In this document: in pieces, positions 1-5,330 of the stretch
Layout of the letters: the number at the start of each line of letters is the position of its first letter
How positions within the stretch are numbered: position 1 is the stretch's first letter
Assembly: GCA_023133395.1 (NCBI GenBank)
Contig: JAGLWO010000572.1
Coordinates: 1 to 7,993, forward strand
From: Candidatus Cloacimonadota bacterium
GTDB lineage: Bacteria > Cloacimonadota > Cloacimonadia > Cloacimonadales > TCS61
Length of the DNA stretch: 7,993 nucleotides
Direction: 5' to 3'
The notes under the pieces: model-generated
The model's database searches: none
Told to the model about the DNA's origin: nothing
The model's input: the letters and a program-made list of their open reading frames with translations, nothing else
Translations under genes and position numbers: made by a program

Positions 1-1291
1 CATCTATATTACCTTCCAGCCAATTTACTGTGCCATTGCTGTTAGTAACAATACCAGCTTCTCCACCTTGAATATCTGAATAAGATATTGTGATTGAATT
101 TGGATTCCCCATATAACTAAAATAAATATCTTCATTGTAATTCCACAAAATAGAATTTATTAAGATCGGATTAGAATCATTACAGCAAAAAATCCCACCA
201 CAATAAAAACCGGCAGTATTACCTGATATTGTTACATTCTGTAAACTCGGACTGGAACTATCACAGTAAATTCCAACACCATACCAAGCATAATTAACTG
301 TTATTGTAACATTTTCTAAAATCGGACTGGAAGAAGAACAGAGAATCCCACCACCATGATCAGAAGCAGAATTACCTGATATTGTTACATTCTGTAGACT
401 CGGACTGGAATAATTATAACAGCAAATCCCACCACCACCCTCACCAGCAGTATTACCTGTTATCGTAATATTATCTAAAGACGGATTGGAATAATTGCAA
501 CAGTAAATCCCACCACCATTTCCATTAGGCACCTCAGCAGAATTATCGGTAATTGTCACATTTTCCAGACTTGGGCTGGAATTATGGCACCAAATCCCAC
601 CACCATTATCAGAAGCAGTATTACCTGACATTGTTACATTCTTAAGACTCGAACTGGAATTATAACAATAAATACCACCACCATTAGAAGTAGCACTATT
701 ACCTGTTATGGTTACATCCTCTAAACTCGGACTGGATCCATAATAGTAAATCCCACCACCATGATAAGCAGAATTACCTGATATTGTTACATTTTGTAGA
801 CTCGGATTGGAATTAACAATACAGTAAATCCCACCACCTTCAGAAGTAGCAGAATTACCTGATATTATAACATTCTGTAGACTCGGACTGGAATTATAAC
901 AATAAATACCACCACCAAAAGTTGCAGAACCATTTATAATAGTGAAACCACAAAGAACTGAAGTTGAATACTCACCATTATTAAAGGTTACAACACTTCC
1001 TATACTATTGCCGTCAATAATGGTTTGAGATATATAAGTTGTATCTTGTGTTGTTAAAAACCAAGAGCCAACTGTAATTAGTTTTCCATTATAGTTAATG
1101 TTCTCCACATAAGTATCGGATCGTACAAGAACAGTATCACTATTGGCTGCGGCATCAATGGCGGCTTGTATTGTGAGGTAGTCTATTGGTACATCAATAA
1201 TTGTGGCATATAAAAAAGAAGATAAAAGAATAAAGATAAAAATAAAAAATAAGGTTTTCCCCGAAAGTCGGGATTTCATAAGACTCAACAT
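1..1291 (-). CDS. Secreted right-handed beta-helix repeat protein (3' part missing)
   Basis: I translated this frame by hand: 430 codons run without a stop from ATG (1289-1291) to the left edge, so the C-terminus is missing. Residues 1-29 are a signal peptide (basic start, long Phe/Ile/Leu core, likely cut after LYA). Residues 30-115 closely match the start of the 710-aa protein at 2841-4973. Residues 115-380 hold ten beta-helix rungs of 25-29 residues, each with SPSLxNVTI, then GNSA, then GGGIYC. Residues 380-430 match the paralogue where its helix ends and its choice-of-anchor Q-like segment starts. By analogy the lost part probably carries PKD repeats and a T9SS sorting tail. The start is fixed by a Shine-Dalgarno sequence. 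Such helices usually bind surfaces or polysaccharides, or act as structural stalks; no catalytic motif is visible. A pectinase-like enzyme is possible but unsupported. It lies 109 bp downstream of the EEP gene. Confidence 0.88.
   Translation of the reverse strand, partial: MLSLMKSRLSGKTLFFIFIFILLSSFLYATIIDVPIDYLTIQAAIDAAANSDTVLVRSDTYVENINYNGKLITVGSWFLTTQDTTYISQTIIDGNSIGSVVTFNNGEYSTSVLCGFTIINGSATFGGGIYCYNSSPSLQNVIISGNSATSEGGGIYCIVNSNPSLQNVTISGNSAYHGGGIYYYGSSPSLEDVTITGNSATSNGGGIYCYNSSSSLKNVTMSGNTASDNGGGIWCHNSSPSLENVTITDNSAEVPNGNGGGIYCCNYSNPSLDNITITGNTAGEGGGGICCYNYSSPSLQNVTISGNSASDHGGGILCSSSSPILENVTITVNYAWYGVGIYCDSSSPSLQNVTISGNTAGFYCGGIFCCNDSNPILINSILWNYNEDIYFSYMGNPNSITISYSDIQGGEAGIVTNSNGTVNWLEGNID
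158..919 (-). repeat. Ten tandem beta-helix rung repeats (about 75-87 bp each)
   Basis: Roughly ten in-frame tandem repeats within the beta-helix gene. The plus strand repeatedly shows ctcggactggaa, followed about 20 bases on by atcccaccacc, with a period of 75-87 bp. The conserved Ile of the GGGI motif falls at residues 129, 155, 181, 207, 233, 262, 289, 316, 341 and 367. Copies differ by substitutions and by one to three codons at the loop before GGG, so all length changes stay in frame. The paralogue at 2841-4973 has only five, more diverged, rungs, so this array looks recently expanded. Confidence 0.85.
1260..1272. repeat. Small palindrome inside the signal-peptide coding region
   Basis: A perfect 5-bp inverted repeat, cccga / tcggg, with a 3-base spacer. 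It encodes part of the extra SRLSGK residues (7-12), which the otherwise similar signal peptide of the 710-aa paralogue lacks. It may be a small inserted palindromic repeat or a hairpin near the start codon; either reading is inference. Confidence 0.4.
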
Positions 1292-1296
1292 AATTT

Positions 1297-1303
1297 CCTC
1301 CTT
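1297..1303 (-). promoter_or_regulatory. Ribosome binding site of the beta-helix gene
   Basis: AAGGAGG on the minus strand, five bases before the ATG at 1289-1291. It selects this start over the second Met four codons later (residue 5), which would lie about 17 bases from the site. Confidence 0.75.
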
Positions 1304-1324
1304 TGAAAACTTTCTTGGACAGTT

Positions 1325-1368
1325 CCAGCCTTCTCTGAACCACTAACGAGTGGTCAGATTCGGCTTGG
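1325..1368. repeat. Intergenic imperfect hairpin
   Basis: A 44-base imperfect palindrome fills most of the 109-bp gap between the EEP gene and the beta-helix gene. The core stem is accact (1339-1344) with agtggt (1349-1354) around a 4-base loop. It extends through tctg/caga past one bulged A, then a 3x3 internal loop, then ccagcc/ggcttgg with one bulge. No T-run follows on the minus strand, so it is not a typical intrinsic terminator. Its outer arms resemble the hairpin at 5286-5316, suggesting one family of dispersed intergenic elements. It could affect mRNA stability or expression of the downstream gene. Confidence 0.5.
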
Positions 1369-1400
1369 CAGGCAGAAGCTATCTCTACGATAATTTCTAT

Positions 1401-2636
1401 TTATTTCAATAAGATCATCTTCCTGGTCTCTGTAAAACTCTCCGTCTGTAATTTATAAAAATACACTCCAGAAGATTGATTTTCGGCATTCCAACTAAAG
1501 TTATGCTGTCCTGCTTCAAATTGGTGAGATTCTATGAACTGTCCTTTTGTATTATAAATTAAGAGAGTCCCTGATTCATTTTCTTTGATATCGAATCTTA
1601 TGTTAGTAATGGGGTTGAAAGGGTTGGGGTAATTAAAGCCAAGGAAAGTTTTAGTTAGAGGTGAGTGAGTAATTTCTTCTTCGTGTGATGATGTAGATCC
1701 AAAACTAACAAAATCAGCATAGACGGGTAAATGGTCGGAAGCATAATAAAGTGCATCTGCTATATCAGCAGGAACAGCGCTGTTTGTTCCAGCATTGATT
1801 GATTGATTCAAGTGGTTGCCGTCGTTACCAAAAGATGTATAAGTATCTTCAATGTAATCAATACCTATACTGTCATTTATTCCATATGATGCAAAGATAA
1901 AGTCAAACCTGTCGTCCATCCCACCAGAAGCACCACCACCAAATTGAGTTGTTCTTGTCGATTGTGTATGGACAGGTGCATATACAGGATTATCGTGCCA
2001 GTCACCAACTTCATCAATAAGGTCTTCAGCTCTTCCGTTGTCACCTTCATCTGCAATCAGTTTTTGATATGCTGGTTCAGAACTTGTATAGAAATTCATA
2101 TCACCAGCAATAATGAACTCTGTATCTTCAGGTAGTAAATTTAATCTATTACGAAGAATGGTCACTTCTTCAAGGCGTTGCTGCTCATTTGATGAACCTT
2201 GACTTGCTTTCAGATGACAGGTATAGAACCTTATTGGATTATCCCCAATGGAAAGAACATATTCTGAAATATCTCGTAGTGAAGTTTGAATAGTATCTTG
2301 AGAAATAAAAGTGACTATTGAGGTGCGATAATAGAGCATATTATCTGTATAATATCCATCGATGAAGTCAGCTGCATCAAATTCATCCCCATTTGAATTT
2401 AAGATATCAAGGAATAAATCAGCACCTTCTTGATTTATCATTTCCTGTAAAAGAACCACATCAGGTTCGATAGCTTCTACAACTGATTGAAAATAATCGT
2501 ATCTGGCTATTCCGGAATCATAGGAAAAATTCAATACATTATATGTCACAACTCTGAAGTTTACATCAGCATATAGAGATAATAGTATCAATGTTATTAA
2601 CAAAATTATAATCAATAATTCTCTATGTCGATTCAT
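1401..2636 (-). CDS. Secreted endonuclease/exonuclease/phosphatase family protein with T9SS sorting tail
   Basis: A complete 411-aa protein. Residues 1-23 are a signal peptide (RHRE, hydrophobic core, cut after LYA). Residues about 25-310 form an EEP (DNase I/exonuclease III-like) domain. The expected motifs are all present in order: TYN33, LLQE65 (metal ligand), TCH141, GD179-M-N181, DRFD245 and SDH302 (catalytic His). The fold cleaves phosphodiester bonds with Mg2+; the substrate could be DNA, RNA or another phosphodiester or lipid, and the sequence does not settle it. Residues about 328-411 are a type A sorting domain (NYPNPFNP, YNTKGQ, SSGVYFYKL, KMILLK), implying export by T9SS and surface attachment or release. 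The start has no clear Shine-Dalgarno sequence, but an in-frame TAA lies six codons upstream and the signal peptide fits. The gene in front ends in a terminator, so this gene probably has its own promoter. Possible roles are nucleic-acid scavenging or extracellular DNA turnover (inference). Confidence 0.92.
   Translation of the reverse strand: MNRHRELLIIILLITLILLSLYADVNFRVVTYNVLNFSYDSGIARYDYFQSVVEAIEPDVVLLQEMINQEGADLFLDILNSNGDEFDAADFIDGYYTDNMLYYRTSIVTFISQDTIQTSLRDISEYVLSIGDNPIRFYTCHLKASQGSSNEQQRLEEVTILRNRLNLLPEDTEFIIAGDMNFYTSSEPAYQKLIADEGDNGRAEDLIDEVGDWHDNPVYAPVHTQSTRTTQFGGGASGGMDDRFDFIFASYGINDSIGIDYIEDTYTSFGNDGNHLNQSINAGTNSAVPADIADALYYASDHLPVYADFVSFGSTSSHEEEITHSPLTKTFLGFNYPNPFNPITNIRFDIKENESGTLLIYNTKGQFIESHQFEAGQHNFSWNAENQSSGVYFYKLQTESFTETRKMILLK
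1411..1610 (-). repeat. Sorting-tail DNA, copy 1 (in the EEP gene)
   Basis: Encodes most of the C-terminal sorting domain. Aligned by eye without gaps to 2851-3050 in the neighbouring gene; between 1441-1610 and 2881-3050 I count six differences in 170 bases. The two proteins share nothing else, so this is a DNA-level duplicate or a gene-conversion tract. Similarity falls off upstream of about 1610, where the NPFNP codons differ although the residues are the same. Confidence 0.8.
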
Positions 2637-2684
2637 AATAAACTCATTATTTTACTATCAAAGTGTTTAATATGCGAATTGTTT

Positions 2685-2690
2685 TGTCAA
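2685..2690 (-). promoter_or_regulatory. Possible -35 element for the EEP gene
   Basis: A perfect TTGACA on the minus strand about 50 bases before the ATG, in the very AT-rich gap between the terminator of the preceding gene and this start. I see no convincing -10 hexamer at 16-18 bases; TATTAA sits only 12 bases on. A promoter is expected here because of the upstream terminator, but this placement is weak. Confidence 0.25.
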
Positions 2691-2815
2691 GCATAAAGCA
2701 TTTTCTTTATTACAAATAATAACACATAATTTAAATGATAATTCCTGAGATATAGTTTTGAAAAGATAAAGCAAAATAGACATGTTTATTATCAACAGAA
2801 CGGCGTTTTGGAAGG

Positions 2816-2838
2816 AAAAAGGAAGCCAGACGGCTTCC
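2816..2838 (-). terminator. Intrinsic terminator of the 710-aa protein gene
   Basis: Read on the minus strand, it starts two bases after the TAA stop: a perfect 7-bp stem GGAAGCC / GGCTTCC around loop GTCT (2821-2838), followed by five T (2816-2820) and more pyrimidines. This is a classic Rho-independent terminator and separates the 710-aa gene from the EEP gene as transcription units, unless there is read-through. Confidence 0.88.
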
Positions 2839-2840
2839 CT

Positions 2841-4973
2841 TTATTTTAACAAAATCATCTTCCTGACATCAATAAAACTCTCCGTCTGTAATTTATAAAA
2901 ATACACTCCGGAAGATTGATTTTCGGCATTCCAACTGAAGTTATGCTGTCCTGCTTCAAATTGGTAAGATTCTATGAACTGTCCTTTTGTATTGTAAATT
3001 GAGAGAGCCCCTGATTCATTTTCTTTGATATCGAATCTTATGTTAGTAATAGGATTAAATGGATTTGGATGGTTCTGGTAGAGTTTCGTAACTATAGGGA
3101 TCAAAACTTCCCCTGAACCAGACACATCATTCACAGTTACATTCCACAGGAAGTTCAGCTCATCTCTGGTGCCAAAGTTATCTGTAACAAAAAGAGTTAC
3201 TTCATATTCACCTGCTGAGTTTTCATCTGTGATGAAATCGAATGTACTTACCACGGATACTTCAACTCCTTCAACCTGCCAGGAATATTCAAGGTCGTTT
3301 CCATCCGGATCGTAAGCATCGATGGAGAAGTTGATCACATCTCCCTCATCGATAGTGATATCTCCCTCAGGAGGAATGAGTTCATTCACAACGATCGGCT
3401 GGTCAACATCATCCACAGTAACATCCCAGGAATAATTCAAAGTGTTTCTGGAAATACTGGTTATCCTGCGGGTTCCAAAGTTATCTGTCACTTCCAGTGT
3501 TACCACATATTCTCCCGCAGATGTGTAATCGGTTTCGAAGATGTAGGTGCTGTCTGTGGAAACCTCAACTCCGTCAAGTTGCCAACTGAATTCCAGAGGA
3601 TTTCCATCAGGGTCATAAGCATCGATAGAGAAGTTGATCACATCTCCCTCATCGATTATGATATTACCCTCAGGTGGTATGAGTTCGGTAACTACAATAG
3701 GTTGATCTACATTAATATAATCCTCTTTAATTTCTGTATCTTCATTTGTGCCATCACTTACTGTAAGGGAAACTGTATAGATACCTCCTTCATTGTAAGT
3801 ATAAATAGGATTTTGTAGATATGAATCAATAATTCCATCATTCTCAAAGTCCCATTGCCAAGATATGGTTGAATCAGGAGGAGTTGATAGATCCGTGAAT
3901 TGAACTTCTAAAGGAACTAAACCTGAAGTTACATCTGCTTCAAAATTGGCTAACAATCCTTGATGATAATAAAACGCCCCCATATCTGCAATAGTTCCAT
4001 CTGGGTCTAAGGGTGATGTAGGGTCTCCCACATCTATACATGGTGAATTTTCAGTTAAATGGTAATCTCCACTACCAGGATCAACAAATAAAGGATCAGC
4101 ATCTATATTACCCTCCAACCAGTTAACTGTGCCGTTATTGTTTGTTACAATTCCAGCTTCTCCACCTTGTATATCGGAATAGGCAATCATAATTGAATTA
4201 GGCTCATTATATGGTCTAAATTCTATTTCGTTTGGATTGTTATCCCAGATGATTGAATTAATTACTGTTATTTCAGAACCGAATTTTAAATAAACACCAC
4301 CCCCATTATTTCCATAATCTATATTCCCTACGATTGATACATTGATTAAGACAGGGTTAGAATAATGACATTCTATTCCCCCACCTGCAGAATTTGAGTT
4401 ATTATCCACAATTAATACATTTTTAAATAACGGATTAGAATTATCAATACAGGAAACACCACCGCCACTAACAGCAGAATTACCCTTAATAATAACGTTA
4501 TCTATTGTAGGGTTAGAATAAGTTTTGCAACAAATTGCACCTCCTGTCCCATCTCCCCAATTATTCATTATTATCAGGTCTGATAAACTTGGGCTGGAAT
4601 TATAACAATAAATCCCACCACCAAAAGTTGCAGAACCATTTGTAATCGTAAAACCACAAAGAACTGTACTTGAATCCTCACCACTACCAAAGGTTACAAC
4701 ACTTCCTATACTATTGCCGTCAATAATGGTTTGAGATATATAAGTTGTATCCTGTGTAGTTAGGAACAAAGAGCCAACTGTAATGAGTTTTCCATTAAAG
4801 TTAATATTTTCCAAATAAGTTCCGGGCTGTACAAGCACTGTGTCACTATTAACTGCTGCATTAATGCCGGCTTGTATTGTGGGTTGGTCTGCCGGTACAT
4901 TAATAATTGTGGCATACAGAAAAGAAGATAAAAGAATAAAGATAAAAACAAAAATAAAATTCAACGTTTTCAT
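2841..4973 (-). CDS. Secreted multidomain surface protein: beta-helix, choice-of-anchor Q, PKD repeats, T9SS tail
   Basis: A complete 710-aa protein. Residues 1-21 are a signal peptide (MKTLNF, Phe/Ile/Leu core, cut after LYA). Residues 22-260 form a right-handed beta-helix with five rungs bearing GGGI-type motifs at about 118-123, 144-149, 170-175, 197-202 and 224-229. Residues 261-336 fit a choice-of-anchor Q segment (DADPLFVD, DYHLTENSPCIDVGD, DMGAFYY). Residues 341-423 are a classic PKD domain (WQWDFENDG, NPIYTY, YTVSLTVSDG). Residues 424-525 and 526-617 are two PKD/Ig-like repeats with YDPDGN motifs, of the kind that dominate the gene at 5331-7993. Residues 628-710 are the type A sorting domain. 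The order signal, helix, stalk, sorting tail suggests a surface-displayed adhesin or binding protein; no enzyme active site is seen. A Shine-Dalgarno sequence supports the start and a terminator follows the stop. Confidence 0.9.
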   Translation of the reverse strand: MKTLNFIFVFIFILLSSFLYATIINVPADQPTIQAGINAAVNSDTVLVQPGTYLENINFNGKLITVGSLFLTTQDTTYISQTIIDGNSIGSVVTFGSGEDSSTVLCGFTITNGSATFGGGIYCYNSSPSLSDLIIMNNWGDGTGGAICCKTYSNPTIDNVIIKGNSAVSGGGVSCIDNSNPLFKNVLIVDNNSNSAGGGIECHYSNPVLINVSIVGNIDYGNNGGGVYLKFGSEITVINSIIWDNNPNEIEFRPYNEPNSIMIAYSDIQGGEAGIVTNNNGTVNWLEGNIDADPLFVDPGSGDYHLTENSPCIDVGDPTSPLDPDGTIADMGAFYYHQGLLANFEADVTSGLVPLEVQFTDLSTPPDSTISWQWDFENDGIIDSYLQNPIYTYNEGGIYTVSLTVSDGTNEDTEIKEDYINVDQPIVVTELIPPEGNIIIDEGDVINFSIDAYDPDGNPLEFSWQLDGVEVSTDSTYIFETDYTSAGEYVVTLEVTDNFGTRRITSISRNTLNYSWDVTVDDVDQPIVVNELIPPEGDITIDEGDVINFSIDAYDPDGNDLEYSWQVEGVEVSVVSTFDFITDENSAGEYEVTLFVTDNFGTRDELNFLWNVTVNDVSGSGEVLIPIVTKLYQNHPNPFNPITNIRFDIKENESGALSIYNTKGQFIESYQFEAGQHNFSWNAENQSSGVYFYKLQTESFIDVRKMILLK
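2851..3050 (-). repeat. Sorting-tail DNA, copy 2 (in the 710-aa protein gene)
   Basis: Near-identical partner of 1411-1610 in the EEP gene. Within it, 2873-2933 is also identical over 61 bases to 5363-5423 in the large PKD-repeat gene; beyond 5423 that gene diverges sharply although it encodes an equivalent domain. Confidence 0.8.
3337..3617 (-). repeat. PKD-repeat DNA shared with 5827-6107
   Basis: Part of a 777-bp ungapped alignment (offset 2490) between the 3' ends of the 710-aa gene and the large PKD gene. 3337-3434 is identical to 5827-5924 (98 bp) and 3517-3617 is identical to 6007-6107 (101 bp). The match stops abruptly at 3617/6107 inside a YDPDGN codon block. Confidence 0.8.
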
Positions 4974-4977
4974 AAAT

Positions 4978-4983
4978 CCTCCT
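4978..4983 (-). promoter_or_regulatory. Ribosome binding site of the 710-aa protein gene
   Basis: AGGAGG on the minus strand, four bases before the ATG at 4971-4973. It supports this start, which also gives a good signal peptide. Confidence 0.75.
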
Positions 4984-5064
4984 AATTTAGTCTATTTACA
5001 TATCAATTCTCCTTGATGAAATGAATTTTAATAACAATACAAGAAAGTGTTTTTGTTGTATGTG

Positions 5065-5070
5065 TGTCAA
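5065..5070 (-). promoter_or_regulatory. Possible -35 element for the 710-aa protein gene
   Basis: A perfect TTGACA on the minus strand about 90 bases before the ATG, in AT-rich DNA. No good -10 box lies at 16-18 bases (TTGTAT is 22 bases on). Like the element at 2685-2690, it is followed 14-18 bases later by ACACTTT. Weak as a promoter call. Confidence 0.22.
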
Positions 5071-5130
5071 ACTGTTTTTGATGAACTGTCTCTCTGATGT
5101 TCTTTTTATAGTAACACTGGAAGAGTCTAT

Positions 5131-5241
5131 TTAATCAACAAAATGCTCCAGATTCTTCATTAGCTCCTGCAAGTAGTATTCCTCCAGTCTTCGTCCTGAT
5201 GACTCAGGAACTTCGACCCGGCGAGCAGAAAGATGGAGCAT
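5131..5241 (-). other. Doubtful 36-codon ORF in the intergenic region
   Basis: ATG at 5239-5241 to TAA at 5131-5133 gives 36 residues, beginning MLHLSARRVEVPE and ending NLEHFVD, with a plausible amphipathic end rich in Leu, Glu and Tyr. The same frame stays open upstream through the hairpins as far as the tail of the PKD gene. There is no Shine-Dalgarno sequence before the ATG, and the stretch coincides with nested inverted repeats. It may be a remnant of a gene, a repeat element that happens to be open, or a real small protein. I do not recognise it. Confidence 0.2.
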
Positions 5242-5245
5242 TTTG
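5139..5245. repeat. Nested inverted repeats in the 357-bp intergenic region
   Basis: A perfect 12-bp inverted repeat, caaaatgctcca (5139-5150) and its complement (5234-5245), brackets 83 bases. Near its middle is a second hairpin, tcctga (5194-5199) / tcagga (5204-5209), with a 4-base loop. It could be a folded RNA element, a small non-autonomous repeat element, or the tail of a repeat family. The remaining part of the gap nearest the 710-aa gene (4984-5130) is AT-rich and shows nothing beyond the weak -35 match. Confidence 0.55.
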
Positions 5246-5258
5246 CATTTTCTTATGT

Positions 5259-5285
5259 TCCCTCTCTTGTTTTTGAAGAGAGGGA
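5259..5285. terminator. Strong hairpin downstream of the PKD-repeat gene, without T-run
   Basis: A perfect 10-bp stem, tccctctctt (5259-5268) with aagagaggga (5276-5285), and a 7-base loop, lying 46 bases past the stop of the gene at 5331-7993. Neither strand has a T-run after the stem, so it is not a standard intrinsic terminator; it may protect the mRNA 3' end or be part of the intergenic repeat element. Confidence 0.45.
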
Positions 5286-5316
5286 CCAGCCTTCGTGTAG
5301 GCTTCAGCAAGGCAGG
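5286..5316. repeat. Intergenic hairpin element related to 1325-1368
   Basis: Contains agcct (5288-5292) / aggct (5299-5303) around a 6-base loop. On the plus strand, ccagccttc followed by ggctt and ggcagg also occurs in the same order in 1325-1373, with a different centre. This suggests two diverged copies of one dispersed palindromic element placed after T9SS-substrate genes. Confidence 0.4.
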
Positions 5317-5330
5317 AAGTAGGGTGAGTT

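Noticed and set aside
158..919. Short direct repeats spaced about 80 bp as a CRISPR-like array
   Set aside because: The repeats are imperfect, in frame, and encode beta-helix rungs; the stretches between them are also repeated.
1944..2135. 63-codon plus-strand ORF within the EEP gene
   Set aside because: Lies opposite a well-supported coding region with intact catalytic motifs; cysteine-rich, no recognisable domain, no Shine-Dalgarno sequence.
3579..3818. 79-codon plus-strand ORF, partly resembling another at 6069-6281
   Set aside because: The resemblance (both begin MPTEFQRISIRVIS) is only the antisense of the shared YDPDGNPLEFSWQLDG coding DNA, so it reflects the repeat and not a gene family.
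4760..4951. 63-codon minus-strand ORF overlapping the start of the 710-aa gene
   Set aside because: Out-of-frame shadow of the signal-peptide region of a well-supported gene.
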